Below are positions 44,011-53,922 of a DNA stretch of 64,000 bases, one piece after another. Every line of letters starts with the position of its first letter. The first letter of the stretch is position 1. The stretch comes from Proteinivorax tanatarense (lineage in GTDB: Bacteria; Bacillota; Proteinivoracia; Proteinivoracales; Proteinivoracaceae), in the NCBI RefSeq assembly GCF_040267685.1, contig NZ_CP158367.1, forward strand, positions 930,001 through 994,000. The letters are read 5' to 3'. A program made the position numbers and the translations under genes. Below the pieces are notes generated by a model. The model searched no databases and had not been told where the DNA came from. It worked only from the letters and a program-made list of their open reading frames with translations.

Positions 44011-45075
44011 ATGTTAAACGTTGCAGTTGTTTACGGAGGGCAATCCGGCGAACATGAGGTGTCTATTCAATCAGCTAAGTATGTACTTAAACTATTAAAA
44101 AATGGGAAATATAACCCCATTCCAGTAGCTATAGATAAACAGGGGAGATGGTTTGGAGATATAACCCCTGAGAAATTTGAACAAAATGGAAATGGAGGTA
44201 TACCCTTATTATTTAACCTAACAGACAAGACACTTATAAAAATTGAAGAAGGCAAACAAATATCTTTAGATATTGATGTATTTTTTCCTGTTCTTCATGG
44301 GCCATATGGAGAAGATGGCTCAATACAAGGGATGCTAGACATGCTCGACATACCATACGTTGGCAGCGAAGTGCTGGGATCAGCAGTTGCCATGGACAAA
44401 GCAGTTAGTAAAAACATTTTAGAAAACAAAGGGTTTCCAGTAGCTCCATACACCACTTTTAAATCTCACACATGGAATAACAAACAACAAATAATAATAG
44501 AGGAATGTGAAAAACTTGGATATCCATTATTTATTAAGCCAGCTAACCTGGGTTCCAGTGTAGGCATAACCAAAGCTAAAGATAAAAAACAATTAATAGA
44601 ATCAATAGAATTTGCCCTTCTTTACGATCACAAAATTGTAGTAGAAAAAGGACTTACTGCAAAAGAAATAGAAGTAAGTATTATAGGTAATGAAGAGCCA
44701 ATTGCGTCAACAACAGGAGAAATTATTCCTACTGGTGAGTTCTATGATTACGAAGCTAAGTATATTGAAAAATCTTCCACCACCATACCGGCTAACGTAG
44801 ATGATACGGTTACGAATCAAGCACAAAAGTTAGCAAAAGAGGCTTTTTTGGCGCTAGATCTTAAAGGAATTAGTCGAGTAGATTTTTTTTATGAAGAGAA
44901 AGCCGACAAGCTGTGGATTAATGAAATCAACACTATGCCGGGATTTACCCCAATCAGCATGTATCCAAAGCTACTAATAGCTAGTGGCTTTACAGAGGAC
45001 AAATTGGCTGACACCCTAGTTAAGCTAGCTTTGAAAAGACATAAAAGTAAAAAACAATTAAAAGGTGATAGATGA
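44011..45075 (+). CDS. ddl: D-alanine--D-alanine ligase
   Basis: The protein has 354 residues. It makes the D-Ala-D-Ala dipeptide for peptidoglycan. Seen: VVYGGQSGEHEVSIQSA at the N-terminus, HGPYGEDGSIQGMLD, the ATP-grasp FIKPANLGSSVGI, and the terminal WINEINTMPGFTPISMYP with metal ligands. The ATG follows AAGGAGGT. The histidine phosphatase gene starts one base after its stop. Confidence 0.97.
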   Translation: MLNVAVVYGGQSGEHEVSIQSAKYVLKLLKNGKYNPIPVAIDKQGRWFGDITPEKFEQNGNGGIPLLFNLTDKTLIKIEEGKQISLDIDVFFPVLHGPYGEDGSIQGMLDMLDIPYVGSEVLGSAVAMDKAVSKNILENKGFPVAPYTTFKSHTWNNKQQIIIEECEKLGYPLFIKPANLGSSVGITKAKDKKQLIESIEFALLYDHKIVVEKGLTAKEIEVSIIGNEEPIASTTGEIIPTGEFYDYEAKYIEKSSTTIPANVDDTVTNQAQKLAKEAFLALDLKGISRVDFFYEEKADKLWINEINTMPGFTPISMYPKLLIASGFTEDKLADTLVKLALKRHKSKKQLKGDR

Positions 45076-45076
45076 C

Positions 45077-45715
45077 ATGAGACTAATTCTAGTTCGTCAT
45101 GGTCAAACAGAGTGGAATATTAAAAAGAAAATCCAGGGTTCAACGGACACAGAGCTTAGCCCACAGGGAATAGAAGAGGGAAGGCTGGTGGCTAAACGTC
45201 TATCTAATTGGGACATAAACCATATATATTCTAGCGATTTAAAGCGGGCAGCAAAAACTGCACAATTTATTTCTCAGTATCATTCTAAACCTTTGTCAAT
45301 TGACTATGATATTCGCTTAAGAGAAAGTTGTTTTGGCAAGTGGGAAGGGTTAACCATGGAGCAGGTAAAAGAAAAATATTTTAAACAATATGCAAGCAGA
45401 GAGGAAACTCCCTATGTAGATATTCCAGAAGGTGAGAGTTTTAAACACTTTTCTCAACGGTTAGAAGAATTTATAACGGAAAAGCAAACTCAACATATAA
45501 ACTCTAATGTAGTAGCTGTAGCTCATTCAGCAGTAATAAAAACTATACTTCACAACTGTTTGGAATTAAGCTGGAAAATAACCAAAAATTCCATTTACCT
45601 TTCAAATTGTAGTATTTCTGTGCTAAAATTTATGCCTAACAAAGTGGTGCTGGAAAGACACAATGATACAGCCCATTTTGAAAATAAAGAATTAAAGGAA
45701 GTACCTAGACATTAA
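45077..45715 (+). CDS. Histidine phosphatase family protein
   Basis: The protein has 212 residues. The RHG motif (LILVRHGQTEWN, catalytic His near residue 8) and the second His in VAVAHSAVIKTI mark the phosphoglycerate mutase/alpha-ribazole phosphatase superfamily. YSSDLKRAAKTAQFI and RLRESCFGKWEGLT resemble CobC-type phosphatases. No cobalamin gene is near, so the substrate is open. The ATG at 45077 has AAAGGTG 9 nt upstream; a GTG at 45065 overlaps that site. Confidence 0.88.
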   Translation: MRLILVRHGQTEWNIKKKIQGSTDTELSPQGIEEGRLVAKRLSNWDINHIYSSDLKRAAKTAQFISQYHSKPLSIDYDIRLRESCFGKWEGLTMEQVKEKYFKQYASREETPYVDIPEGESFKHFSQRLEEFITEKQTQHINSNVVAVAHSAVIKTILHNCLELSWKITKNSIYLSNCSISVLKFMPNKVVLERHNDTAHFENKELKEVPRH

Positions 45716-45730
45716 AAGGAGGAGTTATGT

Positions 45731-46357
45731 ATGTTTAAAAATTTAACGGTGCAAGAGTTTGTTGACGAACTATCGTCAAAAAAAGCTACACCAGGAGGCG
45801 GTAGCGCCTCAGCAGTGGTTGGCTCAATTGGGGTTGGGCTAATATCAATGTATTGTGAAATCACAGCTAAAAGCAAAAAGTTTGTCGACGTTAAAGAGGA
45901 TATGGAACAGCAAATTGAATTTTTAACTGCCTTTAAAGAAAAATGTTTAGTCTTAGCAGATAAAGATACTGAAGCATTCAATGAAGTTATGGCAGCATTT
46001 AAACTACCTAAAGAAACAGACGATGAAAAAGCAGCAAGAAAGCAAGCCATACAAGATGCAACCAAACAAGCTACAGAAGTGCCATTAGAAATGGTAGCAG
46101 CTATGGTACCAGTATTACAACTAGTACCATCACTAATCAAAAAAGGAAATCCAAACGCATTAAGCGACTTACAAGTAGGCATGGAAATGTGCTACACAGC
46201 CATGTCCGGCGCAGCTGCCAACGTAGAAATCAACCTGCCATCTATAAAAGACACCCAATTTAAAGAAAGAGTAGAAGAAGAACTTTTACACCATAATGCT
46301 GCAGCTCAGAAGGCTATGGATGAAGCGAAGTCCCTCTTCTTTCCAGACAGCTTATAA
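45731..46357 (+). CDS. Cyclodeaminase/cyclohydrolase family protein (FchA-like)
   Basis: The protein has 208 residues. The FTCD-C fold begins LTVQEFVDELSSKKATPGGGSASAVVG and is all-helical. Relatives are methenyltetrahydrofolate cyclohydrolase FchA of acetogens and formiminotetrahydrofolate cyclodeaminase; a one-carbon folate step is likely, but which is not decided. The last codons (PDSL-stop) are supplied by the palindromic repeat that begins at 46343, so the original C-terminus may have been changed. The ATG follows AAAGGAGGAG. Confidence 0.87.
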   Translation: MFKNLTVQEFVDELSSKKATPGGGSASAVVGSIGVGLISMYCEITAKSKKFVDVKEDMEQQIEFLTAFKEKCLVLADKDTEAFNEVMAAFKLPKETDDEKAARKQAIQDATKQATEVPLEMVAAMVPVLQLVPSLIKKGNPNALSDLQVGMEMCYTAMSGAAANVEINLPSIKDTQFKERVEEELLHHNAAAQKAMDEAKSLFFPDSL

Positions 46358-46469
46358 GCACCTATCTTCGTTGTTGCAAAAAAATTCCCAGACCGGTCAC
46401 GTATTACATATACGCTCCCGCCCTGGGAATTTTTTGCGCCTCGAATCTGAGCACTTCTAAGCTGTCTGG
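46343..46469. repeat. Palindromic repeat family C, copy 1
   Basis: About 60-nt imperfect inverted arms: CCAGACAGCTTATAAGCACC on the left and its inverse around GAGCACTTCTAAGCTGTCTGG on the right, with GTTGTTGCAAAAAAATTCCC facing GGGAATTTTTTGCGCC. Shared internal words are TATCTTCGTTGTTGC, CACGTATTA and ATACGCTCCCGCCC. It overlaps the last 15 nt of the preceding gene. Confidence 0.85.
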
Positions 46470-46553
46470 GCGGGTCGGTAGCATTAAGTGCGAATTTACA
46501 ATGGACAATGGACAATTGACAATGAAAACCAAGGCTCCACACCCAATCAACTT

Positions 46554-46595
46554 CACGTCATCCTGAACACCGAAGGATCTAGCCCACAAGGGCGC
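46554..46595 (+). repeat. Dispersed repeat family B, copy
   Basis: CACGTCATCCTGAACACCGA followed by AGGATCTAGCCCACAAGGGC. Variants of this kind (CGTCATCCTGAGC..GAAGGATC) occur in many unrelated bacterial genomes. Confidence 0.75.
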
Positions 46596-46611
46596 TAACT
46601 TCAAACCCTAA

Positions 46612-46864
46612 TTGGCCACGGTAAACATTACGAAACAAGCTACATGCTTGGTCCAACCCCATTCATAATAGATAATCATATAGGCAAAACCCTGTTTTAA
46701 ACAGCAAATGAGAAATAGACACTGTTTTTTAAAGTGTATATTATTAGCAAAACTTTCTGCAGTTTAACAAAAACCGTTTATTTGTAGACCAAGCAGAATA
46801 AGCAGATTTAAATCCTGCCCTTTGGCCCAGCAGAATAAGCAAATTTATACGTTTTCGCGGCCAA
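46612..46864 (+). repeat. Repeat family A, variant copy (253 bp)
   Basis: The left end TTGGCCACG and right end CGCGGCCAA are inverted. The left inner word is AGCTACATGCTTGGTCC, while the right side carries GACCAAGCAGAATAAGC and CCCAGCAGAATAAGCAAATT in place of the GCATGTAGC words of the 15-16 kb copies. Confidence 0.8.
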
Positions 46865-46944
46865 TTGCTTTTAGTAATGGTAACCAGTAGTATGAGGTCA
46901 GATGTTAGTAAAAGCCACGATAACAAAATAGGGGGAGAGCTATC

Positions 46945-46998
46945 CCGAAAGTCATCCTGAGGGACACCGAAGGATCTGGCCCACAAGGGCGCAGGACC
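46945..46998 (+). repeat. Dispersed repeat family B, copy
   Basis: CCGAAAGTCATCCTGAGGGA followed by CACCGAAGGATCTGGCCCAC and AAGGGCGCAGGACC. It follows a 60-bp segment (46858-46917) that is repeated at 47421-47482 before another family B copy. Confidence 0.75.
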
Positions 46999-47074
46999 CA
47001 CCCAAAACCCAAACCCATGCCTGGGTCAGTTCAGGGTTTGTCATTTGCCTCTGGGCTACGGAGTTCCTCTGCTG

Positions 47075-47202
47075 CAGACAGCTTATCAGCACCTATCTTC
47101 GTTGTTGCAATTGCTAGCCCAGACCAGTCACGTATTAGAAGATACGCTCCCGCCCTGGTCCATCAATTGCGCCTAGAATCTAGGCACTTCTAAGCAGTCT
47201 GG
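47075..47202. repeat. Palindromic repeat family C, copy 2
   Basis: CAGACAGCTTATCAGCACCT on the left, TAAGCAGTCTGG on the right, with shared TATCTTCGTTGTTGC, CACGTATTA and ATACGCTCCCGCCC words. Confidence 0.85.
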
Positions 47203-47353
47203 CCATTTGGGTCTCCTTATATGGTTACCAAAGTTGAAATCCAACTTCTAACTTCCCACTTCTCACTACTACTACAATACGCCCTGCCAGTAAATGACAA
47301 ACCCATCAGTAAGTTCAAGCGGTAAAATCTATAGAACCAACTACTGTATCTAT

Positions 47354-47534
47354 GACCAAGCAGAATAAGCAAATTTGGAGTGAGTTTCAGACCCAGCATG
47401 TAGCTAATTTATACGTTTTCGCGGCCAATTGCTTTTAGTAATGGTAACCAGTAGTATGAGGTTAGATGTTAGTAAAAACCACCAATCCCGAAAGTCATCC
47501 TGAAGAACGCCGAAGGATCTAGCCCACAAGGGCG
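47354..47534 (+). repeat. Right end of family A joined to a family B copy
   Basis: 47354-47429 is a family A right end (GACCAAGCAGAATAAGC, then CCCAGCATGTAGCTAATTT and ACGTTTTCGCGGCCAA). A duplicated 60-bp segment follows and then family B (47486-47534). The left end of this A copy is missing. The remaining gene-free DNA 46865-47845 shows only fragments of the same repeats, including an inverted family D tract at 47649-47690. Confidence 0.7.
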
Positions 47535-47845
47535 GCAAAAACGTACCAAGCATTTTACCAACCTCTAACTTCTCACCTCTCACTACCATTACCCCATATT
47601 TTATCGGAGTGTTACCTATGTTCTGACTGAACACTGAACACAACCAGGTTTTAATTGTCAATTGTCCATTGTAAATTAGCCCTTGACCTCCTGCCCAAAT
47701 CATACTTGCTTTCCCACTATCATTTGCGCAAGTTCTTTAATTCACTTTCAAAATCTTGCAGGATTTTTTCCCTACTTATAGAATAATAAATTAAAATAAC
47801 TGTAATATATATTAAACATATAATAACAGAAAAATTAAGAGTGAA

Positions 47846-48035
47846 TGATCCTGCGGGGAGAGATTTGCGTATTTTATGCAAACGCCGAAGAAGAAAGCTG
47901 CCCTTGGCGAAGGGTGGTGAAACTTTCAGGTAAACAGACCCAAGGGGGACACGTCTCTGGAGAGCATAATGCACCAAAGGGGAAAAATCTCTCAGGTATA
48001 AGGACAGAGGAAAGCCACCTAGGCTTTCCTCTTTT
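47846..48035 (+). ncRNA. Tandem glycine riboswitch of the gcv operon
   Basis: Aptamer 1 has GGGGAGAGA, CGCCGAAGAAG and CTTTCAGGTAAACAGACCC; aptamer 2 has CTGGAGAGC, GCACCAAAGGGG and CTCTCAGGTATAAGGACAG. These are the conserved words of both halves of the glycine riboswitch. The expression platform is an 11-bp terminator (AGAGGAAAGCC at 48006-48016 with GGCTTTCCTCT at 48022-48032, then T). Its 5' arm overlaps the end of aptamer 2, so glycine binding should prevent termination. Confidence 0.96.
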
Positions 48036-48114
48036 ATGTTGTTGAGAAAAAAATCTCAAGACATTAAGACATATAAATTCATCTAATCCAAAAAATAATA
48101 ACGGAGGTGCTTTA

Positions 48115-49212
48115 ATGGAACAAGTGAGAAAAACTCCCCTACATCAACAACACATCGATTTAGGGGGGAAGATGGTAAACTTTTTTGGTTGGGAATTGCC
48201 AGTCCAATACTCTGGCATTATTGATGAAGTAAAATCTGTGAGAAATACAGCAGGAATCTTTGATGTATCCCATATGGGAGAATTCATGGTAGAAGGAGAA
48301 GGTAGCTTAGAGTTTCTTCAGCATATGCTGACAAATAACGTGGCAAAAATTAAAGAAAATGGTGTTCAATACACCATGATGTGCAATGAACAAGGTGGTG
48401 TAGTGGATGATCTATTAGTTTATTTATTATCAAAAAATAGATATTTGCTTGTAGTTAACGCCTCAAATTTAGAAAAAGATTTTAATTGGCTAAACAAACA
48501 TAAACCAGAAAATGTAAAACTTACAAATGTTTCAGATCAAATAGCACAAATTGCCCTACAGGGTCCTAAAGCACAAGAAGTTCTACAAAAACTAACAGAC
48601 TTTGACTTAGGAGAGATTAAGTTTTTCCGTCATAGAGAAAACTTAAATATAGATGGGCACGAAGTGTTAGTTTCTCGTACAGGTTATACTGGCGAGGACG
48701 GTTTTGAAATTTACGGACAGCACAAATCCATAACATCTTTGTGGGACAGAATACTTTCTGTTGGAGAAAAAGAGGTTGTTCCTGCCGGTCTTGGTTCTAG
48801 GGATACATTGCGATTTGAGGCAAGATTGCCTTTATACGGTAACGAAATTACCGAAGAAATTTCACCTATCGAGGCAGGTCTAGGTTTTGCTGTGAAATTT
48901 AAAAAGCCTGAATACAAGGGTATGAAAGTGCTAGAGGACCACAAACAAAATCCACCAAGAAAGACCGTGGGCTTTAAGATGAAGGGCAAAGGGATACCCC
49001 GTTCTCAATATAAGGTTTTAAGTCAAGATGAAGAGGAATTAGGTTTTGTAACCACAGGAGCTTTTTCGCCAACGCTAGATGAAACAATAGGAACCGCCCT
49101 CGTGTCAGACAAAGACTTAGATATTGGCGATGAAATTCTAGTAGCAGTACGCAAACGCCGTATACCGGCGGAAATTATATCACTACCATTTTTAAAAAAG
49201 GAGGACAAGTAA
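48115..49212 (+). CDS. gcvT: Glycine cleavage system T protein (aminomethyltransferase)
   Basis: The protein has 365 residues. It transfers the methylene group from the H-protein arm to tetrahydrofolate, releasing ammonia. Seen: HQQHIDLGGKMVNFFGWELPVQY, FDVSHMGEF, GVQYTMMCNEQGG, SRTGYTGEDGFEIY and GLGSRDTLRFEARLPLYGNE. The ATG follows CGGAGGTG. First gene of a complete gcv operon under the glycine riboswitch; gcvH starts one base after the stop. Confidence 0.97.
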   Translation: MEQVRKTPLHQQHIDLGGKMVNFFGWELPVQYSGIIDEVKSVRNTAGIFDVSHMGEFMVEGEGSLEFLQHMLTNNVAKIKENGVQYTMMCNEQGGVVDDLLVYLLSKNRYLLVVNASNLEKDFNWLNKHKPENVKLTNVSDQIAQIALQGPKAQEVLQKLTDFDLGEIKFFRHRENLNIDGHEVLVSRTGYTGEDGFEIYGQHKSITSLWDRILSVGEKEVVPAGLGSRDTLRFEARLPLYGNEITEEISPIEAGLGFAVKFKKPEYKGMKVLEDHKQNPPRKTVGFKMKGKGIPRSQYKVLSQDEEELGFVTTGAFSPTLDETIGTALVSDKDLDIGDEILVAVRKRRIPAEIISLPFLKKEDK

Positions 49213-49213
49213 A

Positions 49214-49591
49214 ATGTCGAAATTAATGTACACAAAAGAACATGAATGGGTAAAAGTAGAGGGAAATAAGGTGACTGTAGGAATCACAAACCACGCTCAA
49301 GACCAGCTAGGTGACATCGTATTTGTGGAGCTTCCAGAAGTAGATGAAGAGGTAGAAAAAGGAGATGATTTTGTTGTAATTGAATCAGTAAAAGCAGCTG
49401 CTGATGTTTACTCTCCAGTTGAAGGAACAATTGTCGAAGTAAATGAAGAGCTTGAAGATAGTCCGGAACTAATCAATGAAGATGCAGAAGAAAACGCTTG
49501 GATTGCAAAATTTGAAATTGAAGATACAGATCAATTTGAAGAAGGTTTTATGACGTTAGAGGAATATCAAGCACTTATCGAGGAGGAGTAA
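49214..49591 (+). CDS. gcvH: Glycine cleavage system H protein
   Basis: The protein has 125 residues. It carries the lipoyl arm; the attachment Lys is in VVIESVKAAADVYSPVEG. The N-terminus YTKEHEWVKVEGNKVTVGIT and the acidic C-terminus are standard. Length is normal for the family. The ATG follows AAGGAGGACAAG at the end of gcvT. No lipoate ligase gene is visible in the window. Confidence 0.97.
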   Translation: MSKLMYTKEHEWVKVEGNKVTVGITNHAQDQLGDIVFVELPEVDEEVEKGDDFVVIESVKAAADVYSPVEGTIVEVNEELEDSPELINEDAEENAWIAKFEIEDTDQFEEGFMTLEEYQALIEEE

Positions 49592-49594
49592 GTT

Positions 49595-50941
49595 ATGAAT
49601 CATCGCTTCATTCCTAAAACCCACGAAGAGCGCAAAGAAATGCTTTCGGAAATTGGTAAGTCAAGTGTAGAAGAACTTTTTTCTCAAATCCCTAAAAGCT
49701 TGAAAATGGAGAAACAACTCGACATAAAAGGTCCAATGTCGGAGCTAGAACTAACTAAACACATAAATACACTGGCTTCAAAAAACAAGATTGATGATAA
49801 CACTATCAGCTTTTTAGGCGGGGGGAGCTACGATCATTATATTCCGTCTGTGATAAAACACATCACCGGTCGCTCAGAATTCTACACCGCCTACACTCCT
49901 TATCAAGCAGAAATTAGTCAGGGAGTGCTTCAATCAATATTTGAATTTCAAACAATGATCAGCCGCTTGACCAACATGGAGGTTTCCAACGCTTCTATGT
50001 ATGATGGGGCAACAGCTGCTGCAGAAGCTATGCTTATGGCAAAAAACAAAAACAAAAAAGGATCTGTGTTAATATCAAAAGCCATAAATCCTAATTATCG
50101 TAAAGTACTGAAAACATATGCAGCGCAGCTAGGCATAGAACTTGAAGAAATTGACTTTGATAGAGAAACAGGGCAGACCAATATAGCCGGGCTAGAATCT
50201 AAGTTAGAGAGCAAAATTGCTGGAGTTATTATTCAAAGCCCTAACTATTTTGGAGTTATCGAAGAAATGGAAAAAATAGGTGAAATACTAAAAGATCACA
50301 AGGCTCTTTTTATCGCTGTTGTAGATCCAATATCTTTAGCAGTGCTAAAAAGACCTGGAGATTATTATGCCGATATCGCAGTAGGCGAAGGTCAAAGCTT
50401 AGGCATTGCTCAGTCCTATGGTGGACCTTATCTTGGTTTTTTCTCCACCACCAAAAAGTTGATGAGAAAAATGCCAGGAAGAGTAGTTGGCAAGACTAGA
50501 GACAAAGATGGCGATACAGGATTTGTGTTAACTCTTCAAACGCGGGAACAGCATATACGCAGAGATAAAGCCACATCTAATATCTGTTCTAATCAAGCGC
50601 TATGTGCTTTGGCTGCCACAGTTTACATGTCAACCATGGGGAAACAAGGGCTCAAAGAAGTAGCAGCACAATCACTGCAAAAGGCACATTATGCTAAGCA
50701 GAAATTTTCTGGTATCGAGGGCGTCACCCCTCTTTTTACAGGGCCAACCTTTAAAGAGTTTGCTCTAAAACTTGAAAAGCCAGAAGTTACTAAAGATCTA
50801 GAAAAACACAACATCTATATCGGTGTTTCTTTAGAGAATGACTACCCAGAGCTATCTAATAGTATTATTTCCGCAGTTACAGAAAAAAGAACCAGTACGG
50901 AAATAGAAAAAACTGTTAAAAAGTGGGGTGAGATGGCATAA
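49595..50941 (+). CDS. gcvPA: Glycine dehydrogenase (decarboxylating) subunit 1
   Basis: The protein has 448 residues and is the N-terminal half of P-protein, split in two genes as usual in Firmicutes. Seen: [49 protein letters not shown] and [18 protein letters not shown]. It forms the alpha subunit of the PLP enzyme that decarboxylates glycine. Overlaps gcvPB by one base. Confidence 0.96.
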   Translation: MNHRFIPKTHEERKEMLSEIGKSSVEELFSQIPKSLKMEKQLDIKGPMSELELTKHINTLASKNKIDDNTISFLGGGSYDHYIPSVIKHITGRSEFYTAYTPYQAEISQGVLQSIFEFQTMISRLTNMEVSNASMYDGATAAAEAMLMAKNKNKKGSVLISKAINPNYRKVLKTYAAQLGIELEEIDFDRETGQTNIAGLESKLESKIAGVIIQSPNYFGVIEEMEKIGEILKDHKALFIAVVDPISLAVLKRPGDYYADIAVGEGQSLGIAQSYGGPYLGFFSTTKKLMRKMPGRVVGKTRDKDGDTGFVLTLQTREQHIRRDKATSNICSNQALCALAATVYMSTMGKQGLKEVAAQSLQKAHYAKQKFSGIEGVTPLFTGPTFKEFALKLEKPEVTKDLEKHNIYIGVSLENDYPELSNSIISAVTEKRTSTEIEKTVKKWGEMA

Positions 50942-52389
50942 TGAATTCAGCTAAAACTATTTTTGAAAAATCCAAACCTGGTCATATAGCATATTCGTTG
51001 CCTAAAATAGATGTAGAAGCAAAGTCTGCTGACGAAATTCTTCCTAAGCATTTACTAGCAGATAGCGATGTAAATCTGCCGGAGCTAAGTGAAGGTGAGG
51101 TAGTTCGCCATTTTACAGAGCTATCAACTAAAAGTCACGGCGTTGATTCTGGGTTTTACCCATTAGGCTCATGTACCATGAAGTATAACGTTAAAGTTAA
51201 CGAGGATATAGCCCAGATTTCAAACTTTGCTAACTTACATCCACATATGCCAGAAGGTGCTAGTCAAGGTGCTTTAGAACTTCAGTACAACTTACAACAA
51301 CAGTTAGCAGAAATAACAGGTATGGATGCCATAACATTGCAGCCAGTGGCAGGTGCCCACGGAGAACTAACAGGTATAATGCTAATTGATGCTTATCACA
51401 AAAACAAAGGAAACAACAAAAAGACCATCTTAGTTCCAGACTCTGCTCACGGCACAAACCCAGCTACAGCAAGCATGGTAGGGTATGACGTTGTTCAAGT
51501 ATCGTCTAACGAGCGAGGTTTAGTAGATATTAATTCCTTAAAAGAGGCTTTAAATGATGATGTTGCTGCACTAATGCTTACTAACCCTAACACACTAGGC
51601 CTTTTTGAAGAGGACATCTTGGAAATTGCAGAGCTTGTTCATGAAGTAGGTGGCCTTTTATACTATGATGGTGCCAACACTAATGCAATTATGGGAATTT
51701 CAAGACCGGGAGATATGGGGTTTGACGTAGTACATCTTAACCTTCACAAAACTTTCGGAACTCCTCACGGTGGCGGAGGACCTGGTTCAGGACCAGTTGG
51801 GGTAAAAGAAGAACTGGTAGAATTTATGCCCACCCCCACCGTAATCAAAGAAAATGGACAATTTAAGCTAGATTACAACAGACCTAAAACAATTGGCAAG
51901 GTTCATTCCTTCTATGGTAACTTTGGAGTAAACCTAAGAGCTTACTCATATATTTTAGCCTTAGGAGGAGAAGGACTAAAACAAGTTAGCGAAGACGCAG
52001 TTCTTAATGCTAACTATCTTATGGAGAGGCTAAAGAAACACTTTACACTACCATTTGACAGAGTTTGTATGCACGAGTTTGTACTGTCAGGAAAAGATCT
52101 TAAAGATTATGGGGTAAAGACACTAGATATTGCCAAAGGACTCCTTGACTATGGGTATCATCCCCCTACAGTGTACTTCCCGTTAATAGTGGAAGAGGCG
52201 CTGATGGTAGAACCTACAGAAACCGAAAGCAAACAAACCTTAGATAACTTTGCTGATGCTATGGGGGAGCTAGTAGAAATATCTAAAAATAATAACGAAC
52301 AGGTGTTAACAGCACCTCACACCACTGTGGTAGGCAGACTAGATGAAGCAAGTGCAGCCCGCAAGCCGGTGGTAGTTCACGAAGAATAA
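50941..52389 (+). CDS. gcvPB: Glycine dehydrogenase (decarboxylating) subunit 2
   Basis: The protein has 482 residues and is the PLP-binding half. The Schiff-base Lys is in [18 protein letters not shown]. Other signs: [45 protein letters not shown] and [11 protein letters not shown]. The start ATG overlaps the gcvPA stop (TAATG). Confidence 0.97.
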   Translation: MNSAKTIFEKSKPGHIAYSLPKIDVEAKSADEILPKHLLADSDVNLPELSEGEVVRHFTELSTKSHGVDSGFYPLGSCTMKYNVKVNEDIAQISNFANLHPHMPEGASQGALELQYNLQQQLAEITGMDAITLQPVAGAHGELTGIMLIDAYHKNKGNNKKTILVPDSAHGTNPATASMVGYDVVQVSSNERGLVDINSLKEALNDDVAALMLTNPNTLGLFEEDILEIAELVHEVGGLLYYDGANTNAIMGISRPGDMGFDVVHLNLHKTFGTPHGGGGPGSGPVGVKEELVEFMPTPTVIKENGQFKLDYNRPKTIGKVHSFYGNFGVNLRAYSYILALGGEGLKQVSEDAVLNANYLMERLKKHFTLPFDRVCMHEFVLSGKDLKDYGVKTLDIAKGLLDYGYHPPTVYFPLIVEEALMVEPTETESKQTLDNFADAMGELVEISKNNNEQVLTAPHTTVVGRLDEASAARKPVVVHEE

Positions 52390-52402
52390 AGGGGGGCTAG
52401 AC

Positions 52403-53794
52403 ATGTACGATATTTTAGTGCTAGGCGGTGGACCTGGAGGCTACGTTGCAGCTATTAAAGCGGCTCACCTGGGTAAAAAAGTTGCGCTAATCGAAGATAA
52501 AGGGTTGGGTGGTACCTGTTTAAATAGAGGTTGTATCCCAACGAAAGCCCTTTATAGAAGTGGATATGTAGCGAAGTTAATTAAAAACGCTAGCGATTTT
52601 GGCATCGATGTTACCGACTATACGATAAACTACTCTAAAGTAAAAGAAAGAAAAGACAACATAGTAAGGCAGCTAGTCCAAGGTGTACAAGAGCTAGTAG
52701 AAAGCAACAACATAGACTATTATCAAGGAAAAGGACATTGTAAAGATAAAAACACTGTGGTAGTTAATGAACAAGAGCTTAAAACTCAAAAACTTATAAT
52801 AGCTACGGGATCTGTACCCTTTGTACCTCCTGCATTCGATCCTACAAATCCTAATGTCATAACCTCAGACGAAGCTTTAGAACTTGCAGAGCTACCTAAA
52901 AGCATGACAATCATCGGTGGAGGAGTTGTAGGTACAGAGTTTGCCGCTATCTTTGCGGCTCTAGGTGTAGAAGTAACGCTAATAGAAATGTTGGATCGCC
53001 TTCTTATGCCTTTTGACAAGGAAATGACGAAAAGACTTACGGTATTTTTAAAAAAATCAGGAGTCAACGTTATGACCAAAGCAAAGGTGACAAACATTGA
53101 ATTAGACGGCGATAAAGGCATAGTAACAGCGGAGCAAAAAGGCAAAGAAAAGCAAATCGAAACCGATAAAGTCCTTGTATCCTCTGGTAGAAAACCCAAC
53201 CTTTCAGGAACGGAAGATCTTGGGTTAGAGATTAAAGACAACGGCGGAATTAAAGTTAATGATAAACTAGAAACAAACATCCCCGGCGTTTACGCCATCG
53301 GAGATTGCACCGCAAACATCATGCTTGCCCACGTAGCAACCCATGAAGGCCTAGCGGCAGTGTCCAATGCTCTAGGAAAAGAAGCTAAAATGGATTACAA
53401 AGCAGTTCCCAACTGTGTATTCACCTACCCAGAGCTATCATCAGTAGGTGTTACAGAGGACCACTGCAAAGAATCAGACTATGACTACAACGTAAGCAAG
53501 TTTAACTTTATAGCCAACGGTAAAGCCTTAGCAGAAGGTGACCCAGAAGGCATGGTAAAAATAATAACAGACAAAGACGATGTGGTAATTGGCGCCCACA
53601 TCCTAGGCCCACACAGCAGCGACCTAATAGCAGAACTGACACTAGCTGTGGAAAATGGCATAACAGCAAGCCAAGTAAGCCACACAATCCACGCCCACCC
53701 AACCTTAGCAGAAACAGTAGCAGAAGCGGCAGAGGGGATAATGGGAACCATAATCCACGCTAAGCCTAAGGCCAGCAGAAAAAAGAAAAAGTAG
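52403..53794 (+). CDS. lpdA: Dihydrolipoyl dehydrogenase (L protein)
   Basis: The protein has 463 residues. It reoxidises the lipoyl arm with NAD+. Seen: FAD motif LGGGPGGYVAAIKAA, redox CLNRGC (Cys about 40 and 45), NAD motif IIGGGVVGTEFAAIF, the second FAD motif YAIGDCT and the catalytic HAHPTLAE. The C-terminal extension is short and basic (ASRKKKK). Last gene of the gcv operon; a family C palindrome starts 2 nt after the stop and may act as terminator. Confidence 0.96.
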   Translation: MYDILVLGGGPGGYVAAIKAAHLGKKVALIEDKGLGGTCLNRGCIPTKALYRSGYVAKLIKNASDFGIDVTDYTINYSKVKERKDNIVRQLVQGVQELVESNNIDYYQGKGHCKDKNTVVVNEQELKTQKLIIATGSVPFVPPAFDPTNPNVITSDEALELAELPKSMTIIGGGVVGTEFAAIFAALGVEVTLIEMLDRLLMPFDKEMTKRLTVFLKKSGVNVMTKAKVTNIELDGDKGIVTAEQKGKEKQIETDKVLVSSGRKPNLSGTEDLGLEIKDNGGIKVNDKLETNIPGVYAIGDCTANIMLAHVATHEGLAAVSNALGKEAKMDYKAVPNCVFTYPELSSVGVTEDHCKESDYDYNVSKFNFIANGKALAEGDPEGMVKIITDKDDVVIGAHILGPHSSDLIAELTLAVENGITASQVSHTIHAHPTLAETVAEAAEGIMGTIIHAKPKASRKKKK

Positions 53795-53795
53795 G

Positions 53796-53922
53796 CCAGA
53801 CCGCTTATAAGCACTCACCTTCGTTGTTGCAAAAGAAGTCCAGACTACTCCTCACGTATTAATTATACGCTGTGCCTGGGCTTCTTTTACGCCTAGAATC
53901 TGAGCACTTTTAAGCAGTCTGG
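53796..53922. repeat. Palindromic repeat family C, copy 3
   Basis: CCAGACCGCTTATAAGCACT on the left, TTTTAAGCAGTCTGG on the right, with internal CCTTCGTTGTTGC, CACGTATTA and ACGCTGTGCCTGGGC. The internal AAGAAGTCCAG faces CTGGGCTTCTTT. Confidence 0.85.

Noticed and set aside
47845-48045. 66-codon open frame before gcvT
   Set aside because: It lies entirely within the glycine riboswitch.
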